This document shows, in pieces, positions 31,961 through 44,644 of a stretch of 64,000 bases of DNA (position 1 is the stretch's first letter; each line of letters starts with the position of its first letter). Origin of the DNA: Bryopsis sp. KO-2023 (lineage: Eukaryota; Chlorophyta; Ulvophyceae; Bryopsidales; Bryopsidaceae); contig BSYQ01000019.1 in assembly GCA_030272585.1 (NCBI GenBank), positions 1 through 64,000 of the forward strand, in the 5' to 3' direction. The notes below the pieces were generated by a model, which saw only the letters and a program-made list of their open reading frames with translations, did not search any database and was not told where the DNA came from. Made by a program: the position numbers and the translations under genes.

Positions 31961-32538
31961 CAAATCAAGACATTTTTGATCCTGGTCTTGCAAACTGTGG
32001 AACAAGGAATATGGCAGAAATACTACGCGTTGGCCTGGATTCATTCAGTTATCTTGTGAAGGAAGTGTGGGTTTCAGCAAAATTAACCCCACAACAGTGG
32101 AAACTTCCACACCAACAAGAGAACTGAAAAGAGTGATCAGTTTGACATGCACTGACGACCTAATGGACGTCTGTTTGGGATGACTACTTTGGATGGTGGT
32201 TTTCTTTTGATCCAAAGTCGTCAAAAGACGTATCATGGTTTCAGTTAGGTCTGTTGAGTGGGCGTTTTCCTGTGTGGGAAGTAGCATTTCGTGTGCTGGT
32301 GGACAGAAACGGGACGCTGTGCGAATCCCCCCCAAAGCGCCAATGTCCGGGCAATTGCCGATCGAGTGCCCTTTCACGTTTCACCTTCATCATTCTGAAA
32401 GATTATGGCCACTGCAGCAAAACGAAGGGGCAATCCCAAGCTTGTGAGTACGTAGGTCTGACTGTGGGCAACAGAAAGAAAGGATTGTGCCGAAGGAATC
32501 CTGTCCGGTGTGTGTCTTGCTGCGCTTCGTTTTTCAGG

Positions 32539-32705
32539 AGCAGTTCGCTTCCCTGCAGGCATCGGAGGAGGAGCAGGATGCCCAGTAGAGGGACATCGAG
32601 GTCCAGCTGGAGCAGATCGCCTAGGCAAAGAACAAGGAGCACTGGAAGGACGTGGAGGGCCAGCAGGAACGACTGGTTAGTTGGAGGGAGGAGCAGGAGA
32701 GGTAC
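32539..32705 (+). pseudogene. coiled-coil segment with two in-frame TAG codons
   Basis: After a TTTTTCAG acceptor the frame reads EQFASLQASEEEQDAQ-stop-RDIEVQLEQIA-stop-AKNKEHWKDV, then GQQERLVSWREEQERYE. The heptad pattern continues through both TAG codons, and Gln would fit at each. It could be the C-terminal part of the RCC1 gene upstream. CAG to TAG decay is the simplest reading. Confidence 0.45.
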
Positions 32706-33296
32706 GAAACGATTTTAAAAAAAAACCTGTGTGTGCACACTGAAAATCTACTGCCCATCGATGCAACACATGTGAGGTGCATAGAACACAATGTTGAGTG
32801 TTCAATAGACAAGTGTGCTCATCGATGTACAGATCAAACTGAAAAGATTGCCACAACAGAGCAATGGGTTTAGTCAGCCATGGCGTGGTGGATTGAACAG
32901 TGACGTTTCTACTCTTAGAGTTTGAAATGGCATTTACGGAATGTCCATTGGTTGCACATGCAGGAACCTATGCAAAACGATGAAAAAAGTAGCTAAGAAG
33001 GCCCTTACAGATCGAGTCAAGTTGGCCTTCTGTTCCAAAAGCATCGTGCTTTGACAGATCTCCCCTTCAAATATTCGGATATGATGGAGTAGGCAACCGG
33101 AACACAAATCTGGGGTGTTGGAACATCTCTGGGGTGATGAATCGCGAGATTCGCACGATCAAACCTTGGGAAGCGAAGGAATCACTCTGGATTTGGGTGG
33201 CAATAGGTAAGGTCATTGCCTGACTTGTTGTCTAGCTCACCAGTTTAACAAGAAAAAAAAAAAATTGAATTGATATTTACGTCAACCCGCGAAACG

Positions 33297-34271
33297 TTAC
33301 ACTTCGGTGGTACAATCAGGATCTCGCCTCAGCCGCTTGGTCAATTCTGTAAGCGAAAAATTGTTGTGAACACGAAACCTCTCCAATCTGTCTGCCACAT
33401 CTTTCCCATTTGCCCCAACTTCAATTTCTTTTTCAAAGTAAGACCAAATAGGTCTTCTCCTGTAAATGATATCTTTGTATTGCTTTTTCAACTACCTGTC
33501 TTTCATGATTGCCTCGATATCTGTCTGTTCATATTCATCCCATATTTCTGTGACTGTTTTCACATTTTTTAACAATGGCTTGTGGCGTTCAGGCCCAGGC
33601 GCAGGGGCTGGGGCTGGCGCAGGTGTAAGGGCAGGGGCAGGCTGGAGGGGAACACTTGATCTTGGAGGCTCAAGGACGACCCGTGCCAGCTCCTCTTCCC
33701 AATCATCATCAACAATTCCCTGGACATCAATATCCATTCGCTTCGACAAGGTTGGGTTGTCATCAACTGTGGGGGAAAAAGGGAAAAGAAAAAGAAAGGA
33801 AATTAGATTTTATTCGATGAAAAGAACTGAAATCTTTTCAAGTGTATTCAAATTTACAGAGAAAAAATTCATCGTAGTGGTTTTATAAAAGCATGCCAAC
33901 TGAAAGATTTCTATTTTAGGGAGAAAAATGAAATCCACCATGTAGTTACGCAATTCTTACTTGGCCTTTTCTGCCCAAGTGAGCTCGTCTTTGGCTTCTC
34001 TGCCTTCAACGCTTCGTAGAATTGGTACATGCTCAGCCCTTGATCCTTTCGTTTTTGTTCGACCATCTGCACCACCTCTCCCCTGGGGATTTGCAGCTCA
34101 CGGAGCTGGAGATCATCCTAATGTTTTAAAATAGTCAGCCGTTTATAAATTTTGTTTGTGACTGACGAGTTCTTGTGTCTGCATTTCAGTCAGAATTTTT
34201 CCATGTGCTCAATCGATGGACGCCCATCCAGCCCCCTGCACTCCTCCTCGAGCTCTTCCAACTCGGTTGCT
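33297..34271 (-). pseudogene. GCR1-like DNA-binding protein, interrupted by TAG
   Basis: Three minus-strand exons: 34167-34271 (LEELEEECRGLDGRPSIEHM), 33961-34118 (LRELQIPRGEVVQMVEQKRK, then GLSMYQFYEALKAEK) and 33297-33766 (acidic start, Pro/Ala linker, then VKTVTEIWDEYEQ, then IIYRRRPIWSYFEKEI and VADRLERFR). The last part resembles the GCR1_C domain, found in fungal activators and some transposon-borne proteins. TAG at 33489-33491 splits that domain. In exon 1 a one-base change in an A5 run would restore MEKILTEMQTQEL up to a GTCAGT donor. It is a pseudogene, or a gene with sequence errors. Confidence 0.5.
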
Positions 34272-34484
34272 CTGTAAAAAAAAACGGTTATTGGTTGGCT
34301 AAAAGTAGGTTCGAGTCCTACTAACCGACTAATTTTAGGGGAATAGAAGCCGAAAAAAGTCAGACTTTTGTGCTTTTTAAAGGTTCAATAAAAATAAGAA
34401 ACATACATCATCAATTGACTTGAACAAAAACTGAATTTTGTAATGTGCATTTGACTTATAAGATTAAGTTTTGAAAGAAACCGA

Positions 34485-34725
34485 GAAATGGGGATTCAGT
34501 GGAAATACAGGTTGCTGCAACATGATTTCTTGTATACTTTTACTTTTATTTTTTTTTTTCTGAGTGGGGATTTGGGTTGTAATGATTGGACAGGTCTGAA
34601 ACCTGGAAGTGGGGATTCAGTGGAAATACAGGTTGTTGCAACATGGTTTCTCATATATTTTTACTTCTGTTTTTTTTTGGGGGGGGGATTTGGGTTGTAA
34701 TGATGGACATGTCTGAAACCCACTA
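34485..34725 (+). repeat. two copies of a ~120-bp tandem repeat
   Basis: Both copies begin GGGGATTCAGTGGAAATACA and end near GGACAxGTCTGAAACC, and contain a T-run followed by GGGGATTTGGGTTGTAATGA. The copies differ mainly in homopolymer length. Confidence 0.7.
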
Positions 34726-36090
34726 ATTTCTCATACCTACGTATATAGTTTCTGTTTGTTGGGGAAACAAGGGGATTGGTGGTAATTTCTGGAAACTAAT
34801 TCTTTCAGCGATTTTTCCTGCCTAGAAACTAGGGAAGGCAATGACAGGAAAGGGGTTTTCTTTGCTGAGTCATACCGGTTGCGTTGTTGGAATACAAAAG
34901 AACGATGCGTTGGAGTTCCAACGTTATAGATTTGGGAAAAGGATCTTCATTAAAAAAAAACAAAACTGAGTATTTATATATTCTTTTATAAATACTCAGA
35001 TTATTTTAATATACAACAGAAGTCCTATCTTTACTCTGCTCTTCATTCCTCCGACCAACTCTGAAAAAAATATATATAAATAAATGAACGCAAATATAAA
35101 TAAATAAATAAATAAGTAAATAAATAATTAATAAATTCTGGACTCCTCTCACCTTTCCCTCCTCCAATGTGCCACCACCATTTTTTGACGAGCCTCAGCA
35201 CACCTGAAAATTGGACCCTTTCTTCAGAATTTTTTAAAAATCCAATTCTGCAACTACCACCAGATCAATCCAAGATGTTTAGTTTAACTCGAATAAAATT
35301 GACTGGAAAAGCTCCTCTCAGGAAAAAGACGTCGAAATACACAGGCAAACCATTGAGACCCACTCCATGTTCCTCGACAACAGGGGGATCATGTCGAGGT
35401 TGCTCCCAGGCGTCTTCGAACTCCATGTCTCCCTTCCTCTTCTCTCCTTCTTTTCTTCTTCTTCTTCTTCTTTTTTCGTTTCTTTTCCGGTTGCGTATCA
35501 GACTTGTTCCCAGGGCCGTAGCCGTCCTCCCTTCCACGTTCGCCCTTATCCTTGCAGACGCGCTGGCGCGCGCGAGGGCACCCGCGCCAGGGGGCGAGGG
35601 GGGGCAGCTGAGTCATCCTTGAACGGGTGAATCACCCTCGGACGGCGCGCGCGAGCGCGTCGGACTGGTCGCTCGCGCGACGATCGCGCGATCGCTGGAG
35701 TGGGGATTCCGGAGGGAGTTCCGATATCGAGCTCAGGGATTACTGCGCCCAGAAATGAGGAACAGTAATATAGAGTTCCAGATCAGTCACAGATATTTGG
35801 ATGCCTTTTCCATTGGAGGAGTTGGTTGGTGGGGACCGATGATGACTTATAATCCGAGAGCTGCCTGTGGAGCATTCCACTCCTGCAGTTCACCAAACTT
35901 TATCCTGTCAATGTTCGGTTGGATTACAACCAGTTTTGGGGTATTTCTGGGTACCCCTTTTTGCTTTTCAAGCCTTTTGATCGAAACTGTTGCTCAATCG
36001 AATTAACCTCCACATGGCCAATTCTCCGAAGCATGAAAAAAAACAGAAGCATGGTTGAGTATTCCTCCAACTCTGCTCGAATTTGTTATT
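34726..36090. other. no gene recognised; AT-repeat and GC-rich island
   Basis: 35080-35135 is an AAATA/AATA-rich microsatellite. 35520-35700 is a GC-rich island with GCGCGCGAG-type repeats and CGATCGCGCGATCG. Open frames here are unsupported. Confidence 0.4.
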
Positions 36091-36099
36091 CCATTCGTA

Positions 36100-36363
36100 G
36101 GTCTGCAATCTCTCTTGACTGCATGCCAAGGGGAAGCCATTGGTGAACTCAGAAACGAACTTCGAAACCTGGAAAGGGGCTTTCAGAAAGCGAGATTTCC
36201 TGTGGATGGACAGCAGTTGGACCTTTTCACGGAGACCCGGAAGGTTGCCTCGAAAGTGTATAACGAAAAGCTGAATCCTGAAGATGGTGCCGATCTGTTG
36301 AGAGGGATGCTTCAGAAATGTGTTGGCAGCGAGGAACTGAAGGTGCAGTTGGGGTCCAACTGA
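36100..36363 (+). CDS. putative exon or ORF, unknown helical protein
   Basis: After CATTCGTAG the frame reads GLQSLLTACQGEAIGELRNE and continues charged and helical (NLERGFQKARF, LFTETRKVASKVYNEKLN, ADLLRGMLQKCVG) to TGA 36363. A donor GTGCAG at 36343 is possible. It could be an upstream exon of the U-box gene or a separate remnant. The family is not recognised. Confidence 0.35.
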   Translation, partial: GLQSLLTACQGEAIGELRNELRNLERGFQKARFPVDGQQLDLFTETRKVASKVYNEKLNPEDGADLLRGMLQKCVGSEELKVQLGSN

Positions 36364-37114
36364 AAGGCTTTTTTTTCTCTTTTTATTGATTTATTTTTAT
36401 TTTTTTTGAAAAGGGGGGCGGTGCTTTAAGGACAGTTAGAATCCAATGGAAGAGAAATTGAGTCCGATCTGAACAAAACACATATAATCTGTTTTGGTAA
36501 TCTGTTTTGCAGGGATTTTTTTTCTTGGGAAAGAAACTGCACAAATTGCACCTTGTGATTCTCCTGCTTGGATAGAACCCCCTGCCCCCCCCCCCCCCAA
36601 AAAAAAAAAAAAAAAAGTAAAACGAATGAAGTGAAATAAAATGAAATACCAGTAGTTAAATTTCCTGTATAAAAAAAAGGAAACAGATAATTTTTCTGTT
36701 TTTTTTTGTTTTTTTTTAACTATTTTTATCTTTTCTGTGTTTTTATTTTTCTATTTTTATCTTTTTTCTGAGAGGAGGGGCAGGTCAGGTAGACTTTTTT
36801 TTTGGTGGGGGCCCAGTACGTAGATACATATATAAAGATTAGTTTTTTTCTCAGTTGTCCATTGTTTTTATGATGGCGTATGTGTTATGCCTACAGTATA
36901 AAAAAAGTACACACTCTGTTGCTCTGTCACTTGAGCTTTTTTCATCATGTCAATTTTTATATGCCTTTCAATGCAAACAAAACTTACGTTACCAGTATGA
37001 GTAGGTTCTTTTCCCCTTGTGTCCTGAATATATATTTTTTCACTTCTTGTATGGTTTCCTTTGTATTCTCGTTTTTGTGTTTTTTTTCTTCCTTTTGAAA
37101 ACAGCCCTTTTGGG

Positions 37115-40100
37115 ATGATGCAGTCCGAGTGGAAAACGGTTTCAAAACAATTGTTTCGGGACATGACCATGGCGAGAACAAGAAAAGATGCGGTAATTTC
37201 TCAAGTTGTTTTTCAAAGACCTATCCGTGAAAATTTGTTTAAAATTTAAATAATATTTTTTGGAAGGTTTAATGTTGGAGAACATCTTCCCCCTCAGAAA
37301 AAGAAATGAAAAGTTGAAAGAAAAATTTGTTACTGAACGTTTAAAACCTGATTTGGTGGTGTATGGATCTGAATGTGAAAACCACCATTTTTATTTTTTT
37401 TGGAAGTTTTCCCAACCTACTGCTCATAAAAGACCTACAACTTGCAAAAAAAAATAAAAAATACGAGGGAACGATATCTTCCGATCTTTGAGTTTAAGCA
37501 GAAAAAAAATAAAAGTATACCTCTCCTACCAATCAATTTTGATTTTTTTTTCGAACCAGTTGCATTTTTCGTTCCATACTCCTTCAGGTCGAAGAGCATT
37601 ACTTCAAGCAAATGCTGCAAGCTGTGGGTGGGCCAGACCTTCCTCCTCCCGAGTTTTTCTGTCCGATCGCTTTGGAAATCATGCGAGACCCCGTCGTCTT
37701 GGTGGAAACCGCTGTTACTTACGACAGATCAAGTCTCGACACTTGGCTATACACCTATGGAAACGACACTTGTCCTGTGAGCCGAAAACAACTCGTGGAT
37801 CCAAAATATGTGGAGAACAAGGTGGCCAAGAGCTTGATCGACGATTGGCTGAGGACTCACGACTACAAAAAGGTTTGAAAAAAAAAAATAAAAAAAAAAA
37901 TATATGTATAGTAAGAAGAAAAAATTAAAAGAAAATATAAAAAATATGTATATATATATTTTTTTTATTTTTTTTATTTCTTGATTCTCGAAATCATCAT
38001 CAAAGTCATAGCCCTACACTGGAACCAGCCCAACGATCGGGAGGGGGGGGGAAGAAACAAGAAAAAAACTGAAAGAAGAAATGAAAGTGGGCTACCTTTT
38101 TTCACGAGACTGGATTACATTTAGAACGCTCCACTATCTTCCATTCTTGGTTGTTGATTAGATTGATAGCATGGCTTGTTTAAAGGGTTTTTTTTGCGAT
38201 TTGTTTTTTGGTTTTCCAGGCTGGAGACAGCAGGACTCCTACTAATACCGACAGCGTCTGGAGCGAGTTCGACAGAAATACCTCTGTTCCCTACTTCCCA
38301 TTGACCAATGCATCGGACCTCCCTGGCATCAGGATTCCAAGGGCAGATTCATGTGGTTTGTCTGAGTATGACCGGGCTTTCAGCCAAGGTGGTGAGTTAT
38401 ATATGCATAACTCATGGATTATGGATGGGCTTCAGCAAAACATTTCTGGGGTGCTGTCTTCAAGTTTTGTTGTTTTTTCGTTCCCATCGGTGCAGCTGTT
38501 GGAAGGTTCATTTTGTGGAAGAAAAAAAAAATGAAATGTTTTGCTTTTTTTTTGCGCAGCCGTAGATTTCACAGCTCCAGGGCCTTCAGAACGACCTGTG
38601 CTTGAGCTGATGAAACACGATGAGGAAAATTCAGACTTCCAAGTGGTACCACTTGACTGCAAGAACAATTTAAAAAGAAAAAGAAAGATACTAAATTTTT
38701 CTTATAATATTTTTTACTGAGAATATCTGTTGTTTTTTCTTCGAAAAACTTATATTAGACATTTTCAAAAAAAGCATAATATTTTTATTTTCTATTTGTT
38801 TTTATTTTTTTTGGGGGGGGGAGGAGGGGAGCTGGGGAAAAGTGTTCAGGGTGTTTATTCGATTTCTGGCTGATTTTTTCGGACTGTGCGAGTGTCATCT
38901 CTTTTCATTGCTGTTTTTCAGATTTCCGGTTACTGATATTACGTAGAGGTGCAAAAAAAAAAGAAGAAAAAAGAAAAGCCAAGCCTGCATGGGACTTTAG
39001 TTTTTCTCAACTATCACAGAATGAACCGAAGACTAGTTCTATTCCACTATTATCATTTGAAAATATAATTTTGAAATGATAAAAATACTATGATATAATT
39101 TTTACTATCGTTATTATAATAACACCATGGGGTGGTCTTGTTGTCAGGCGTCTGAGCTATCCAGCACAGAGGCCTGGACTCCAAAGAGTTTTCTTGCACC
39201 ACCTGCATCGGTAAGAAATCAAACAACAGCAGCTGCTCGAATTGTCCAAATTTTCAATTTTATAAAAAATATTATTAATTTAATAATAATAAATATATAA
39301 CAATATAAAATATTATGCGTTTTTTGAAAATGTGGAGCATTTTCAGTGTGAAACATAATTCATGGTCGGTTGCAGACTTTTGGATTACGTTTTTTCACTT
39401 CCTTCTGTTTGTGAGTAGATTTATAAACAACATGGACCTCGCCTGCTATTTTCTTTTTTGATTTTAAAGAATTTTTCACGCCCTGTGCAGACAACTCTCA
39501 ATGGACGTCATCCGCTGCCTATGACTCAGCATGACTATCCTGGAAGGGATGTGGTAAGCAAGCATCTATTCAAGCATATCCTTCTGTTTCTTTTTTCAAA
39601 ATGTTTTTTTTTGTTCTGGGCCAAGTTTTTTGGATCTTACCTTGTTTTTTAAAGATGCTCTACATTGACGCTGAAATCCTTGAAAATAGAAGTGCAGGCC
39701 TCGCATAATACTTGATATCGTTTCGCCTCTGCACTTTGTTATTTTCAATCATTTTGTGGTGAAAATTTGATGGGTTTTTTTTTTTTTTGGGGGGGGGGGG
39801 TGCTTTCCCAGCTGCTGTTATTTTTAGGGGCCTAAGTGTGTTGTAAAAAATATTTCCTTGCATCCAGATCGATGATATGCCAATGCACATCGGATTCAGT
39901 CTTTCTGAGGGAAACCGGCCTCGCTCGCTCAAAACCCCCCCTCAGGTAGCGACATTTCCACACCAGGGGAAAAAAAATTGTGTTATTTTATTAGCACATT
40001 CCGATCAAAACACCCCAAAGAAAAATGAATCGAAAAGATATCAAGAGTTTTTTGTCCTCATGAAACCTACATTGTTGATAGTCTTGCTTGTCAAAATCTT

Positions 40101-43100
40101 TTTTTGTCACAATTCAGATCTTACCATACGATTTTTCTAAAACGCACTGCATCGAAAAACGAAAACAAAAAAAACGTAAGGTTTTTTGCTGTGTTGATGA
40201 AATCAAAATAACACGAGGGTTTGCTGTTTATTTTTTTAAGACTGTGGTGGAGGACATGCAACATGCCGCTCGAGATGGGCATTTATCCGAGCTCAAAAAA
40301 TTGGCAGAAGAAGGCTGGAGGCTGGACTATCCAGATGAGGTGGGTTACATGAACCATGTGCCAAAAATAAATAAATAAATAAATAAATAAGAGAAGATAT
40401 CATATTAAAAAAAAGAAAACTCATCACCCCTCCCCCCAAAATATAATAATAAGAAGGAGAAACCCTCCCACAACCCTCTCAATCCCCAAGCTATATATAT
40501 ATATTTACTACTTTTTTTTTGGTTGGCTGCGTTTCTATTTCTTTTTCTTTTCCTTTGACTTTTTTTTTGCAGCGTTGTTTTTTTCAGACATAAAGTGTCT
40601 CTTTTTATCTTTTTCTTTCTGTCCCTGTTTGTTTGAGGAACTTTTTGCTGATTCAAAGTCCTAATAGTTTTATAGACTACACAAAACACAAGAGGATAAT
40701 ATTATCCCCGTTCTTACTTTTTTTCTTGGGTTTTTCCTTTCTTTTTTTTTTTTTTTTTGGGGGGGGGAAAGGGAGGGAGGAAAGTACAATTAAGTGCCTA
40801 AAGTATTGCTGAATGTTTGAATACATGTGGCCCTGAGGCTTTTTCTTCTGTTTTCTGTTTTTTTTTTTATGATTTTATTTATTATTTTTTTTTTTTTCTG
40901 GCCATTGCGATCAGAGTGGAAGGAACTGCTTGCATCTGAGTGCAACGAATGGGCAGAGTGCTGTCGTCCGTTTCTTGCTTTTAGACGGAGTCGATATCAA
41001 CTGTCAGACCAAGGTGGGGTGCTCAGATGCGCATTTCCACTGTTTCTTTTCCTTTTTTTCTGAACATCTGGGATACCGTGAGAAAGACGAAACACAGTTT
41101 CTTGGTTGGATAATGCATTTTCTTGAGTAAAAAATACTGAACGCAGACTGTGCGCCTCGAGTGTGCTGAAATGGTTGGTTATTTTGGGGGGAAACCCTAT
41201 GGAAATGATTATCTGATCAGAGACGATGGTGGTTTGTGAAATCTGAAGGCCGACTGTTCGACGCCGCTTTACATGGCTGCTGGAGCTGGGCATTTTGATG
41301 TGGTCAGAATCTTCTTGCTTCAAGGAGCCAATATCATGATAACAAACAAGGTACCTGTTTGCAACAGATCTTGACAACTTTGACTCTTCTGTTGCCCAGC
41401 AATGTTTTTTTCTTCTTCCCCTCCAAGCAGTCAGCAATTTCTTCGCTTCCCGTTTATGATGATTTTTTTATTTTTTTTCTGTGGCGAAAGCGCAGCGGTT
41501 TTTCTTTCTGTTGCGAAATTGTGTCTCCATATTGTTTGTTTCTTGCCCCTTTTTTGATGGTCTTTTTTTTCTTTTCTTGCTGATCGACTATCTGTTGCTG
41601 GTTCAGGCTGGGTGGACACCCCTTCATGTGGCTGCAGACAGAGGCCATTCCGAAATCGTTCGAATCTTGCTGGAACATGCAAGTAACATCGGCCTGAGGA
41701 TGTACATGGCAATGACTACTCGGGTGAGGGTGGCCCAAAATAAAAATAAAAATAAATAACTTATAAGGATAAAATGAAAAAACTAAAATTCCAGGTGTAT
41801 TATCTTCCTAAGCTTCCAGAAAGAGGGGGAAAATGATATGAATGTGGAACAACATAGGTTTTTTCCTCTTTTTTTTTTTTTTTCACGTTCCAGCAACTCA
41901 CAGAAAAGCGTTTTGGAATTGAATACTGGTGCCAAGGTTTTTACCGGCAATTGCTTCCTTTCATTTTTATTATTTTTCTTTCAGGCAGGGTGGTCTCCTT
42001 TGCATCATGCAACGAGATCTGGCCATCACGAAACAGTGCTGCTTTTGGTCGATTCTCCTTGTCTCAAAGATAAGACATGCAATGTGAGTGAGGCTTCCAT
42101 TTTTGCTTCTTTGAGAATTTTTTTATTGTTTTTTTAATTAATAATAATAATTTTTTTTCTCAAAGAAGCAAAAGAAATTTATTTTATATATATATATATA
42201 TATATATATTTTTTACGTATTTATATAACACAAACTGAAAAAAGAATGTGTTTATACGATATGAATTTTACATTACGGGGATCATCATTCTCAAGCAAGT
42301 GATAAAGTCTGCAACCCATTAAAACTGACGAGAAAAATTCTCTGCAGTTTTTTCTTCGGATGTCGAAGAAAATCTCTTTGCATTTTTTGGTGTGTTTTTT
42401 TCCTTCAGTTTTTTTTTTTTTTTTGAATTTCAGAGCGAGAACAGATTAGTGGGAGGGATTTTTTCTGTTGACCTGAAAAAAAATAATATATATACATATA
42501 CAAATACTTTTTTATTATTTCCCTGCTTAGGTGGGATTCACAGCGTTGCATGTAGCTGTCGACAATGGCCATTTGCTGATCGTCGATGCTCTCCTGGATG
42601 CTGGTGTCAACATCAACATTCAATCAAAGGTTTTTGCTGAGAATTTCACTGAGATCAACCGACTGCAATCTGTGTTTCGAATCTATAGATATATATTTCC
42701 CTTATTTTCTTTTTCATTGTCAGTGCTGTTTGCATAAAAAACCTACCTATCCCCTCCTCCATGTTTTCCATGCATCCGCTTATCTTTTCGGATTCTTTGC
42801 TTCTGTGAGGAGCAAAAAAAAACAAAAACCTGTAGACTCATGAAAATTTAATTGCTTTTTGTTTTTTCATTTCCAACCAAAAAAACTCAAAGAAATAAAA
42901 AGAACGAAGAGTGGACGGGAAAAACACAAAATCATAATGCTGTGTCGATGACTTGTCTGTTTATTTTGATTTCTCTACAGGATGGTTGGAGTGCTTTGCA
43001 TGTTGCTCAAGACAAAAACGATATTCAGGTTGGAAGAATTCTATTGAGAAGAGGAGCAAATCCAGATCTGACTGGGAAGGTACGTTATTCTTAGAAAAAT

Positions 43101-43900
43101 ATTTCTTTTTTTTGTCCTCCTCAACACATTGATCCGTCAATTGGTTTTGATGCATGCGTTGTTTTTGTGCAAGCATTTTCATACGAGGTTGTTTGTTTAA
43201 CCTAGCAAGTGCATTCTTTTTCATGGAACCCCATCCTGGGCGTGGGGGCGTCTGTGCACTTTTCGGGGTTTCTATTTTTTTTTTTTTCAAGTGCAGGGTT
43301 TCTGGCTGTTTTTTTGTGTCGCTTGGTTTTGACATTTGTTTGGATTTTTCTGTTTTCAGGGGGGGGTGACTGCACTTCACAGGGCAGCACACTTGAATCA
43401 TCTGGAATTTGCTCGTATGCTAGTTGAAGAGGGTCATGCTGACGTCAAGAAAAGGACAACAGTGAGTCATCATCCGAGGATTTGTTTTTTCCATCCCAAT
43501 AATTCAATTACTTTCATTTTTTTCTTAAATATGCTCTTTTCTTTTTTTGCCTGGGTTGAAATTTCCTTCCAGGGTGAAAACCCCACTCCTGCACCTCGCC
43601 CACTTTTATACAATGCTCCTTTGCGTTGAATTTTATTTATTTATTTTTATTTATTTTTAAATTTTGTTCTATTAATTAATTTATATAAGTTCTGCTAGGT
43701 TTGAAAAAACAATTCGCCATGAAAAAAGAGTAAGAGCTCGAAAAAGCAGTGGTTAAAGGCACATGTGGGTGTTTTTTTTGCAGCCCCCCGGATCTCGTGG
43801 CAGGAAAGCGATTCAGATAGCATGTGATCATCGCCACGATGAGCTGTATTCCCTCTTGTTCAAGCATGCATTCAAACGCATGTTGTCCTTCCGAAAATGA
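37115..43900 (+). CDS. U-box and ankyrin-repeat E3 ubiquitin ligase
   Basis: Exons that join in frame: 37115-37192, 37588-37872, 38220-38391, 38560-38645, 39148-39210, 39491-39553, 39868-39945, 40241-40339, 40915-41013, 41249-41350, 41607-41723, 41985-42083, 42531-42629, 42981-43079, 43360-43461, 43784-43900 (TGA). The product is about 585 residues. The second exon holds the U-box (PPEFFCPIALEIMRDPVVL, then CPVSRKQL), which recruits an E2 enzyme. A linker follows, then eight ankyrin repeats for substrate binding. Each repeat is one phase-0 exon, mostly of 99 bp. The last exon is basic (HAFKRMLSFRK). No disabling change is seen. The start is the first ATG of the exon, and further 5' exons are possible. 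Introns carry long T-runs and TA repeats. Confidence 0.85.
37217..37500 (+). other. intron segment absent from the duplicate copy
   Basis: The intron between the first two exons carries about 290 bp not present between the matching exons at 3580 and 3694. An open frame in it (LRKRNEKLKEKFVTERLKPD) has no recognised domain. It could be an insertion here or a deletion in the other copy. Confidence 0.5.
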
Positions 43901-44613
43901 GGTGATGAAATTGGACGACTCTGTTGTTTTTCCTCCAATGCATGTGTGGAAAAGGCAAGAGCATCCAATTTCAGCACTATCCAAGATCGGTGTATTTATT
44001 TATCGAAGAAAAAGCTGATGGAGTCCTTCCGATGCCATGTTGATGTCATGATTATGTCATCTTGATTTGTCGGATGTCAATAACATTACAAAAGTCGCAT
44101 TATCTTGATATCGAAGTTGATGTCCGTATTACCCAAGAATTTTTCACAGGAGTTGAGAATACATTTCATGCTTCGAGGGGTCGAGGGGCAAAAAAAAATG
44201 GAAAAAAAAAATTGTACTTGCATGTCTGAAATCGAAGATTTTAAAAATCTTAAGGCGTGAAGTTGAATTCTTGTTTTAGGGAGGGGAGGTTCAAGAGCAT
44301 ACTTTGAAAAGAAGAAAAAAAAACATACCCTGTTTTGAAAAAAAAAAAGATTTTGAAAAAGAAAAAAAAAAGGTTGAAGGGAAAGGGAAAACTGAATGCG
44401 TGAATACTGCTGGACTGTATTATTTTTGGTAGGATCTTTTTCTTTTTTTTTTCAGTGGAGGGATTTTTGACGGGAGGGGCAGGGTTTTTTTTTTTTTCAA
44501 TCATTTTAGTTCTGGGAATAAGAAAGGGAAAAAATGCTCATTCAAAAAATCAAGGCGATGTGCCAAGGGGACAGACTAGCGTTGGATGGGGTGTTTTGAC
44601 ATACATATATTTG

Positions 44614-44644
<31 letters not shown>

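Noticed and set aside
23245-43900. Reassignment of TAG or TGA as sense codons
   Set aside because: The intact thioredoxin and integrase frames end in TAG and the U-box and F-box genes in TGA. The interrupted genes also carry frameshifts, so decay explains them better.
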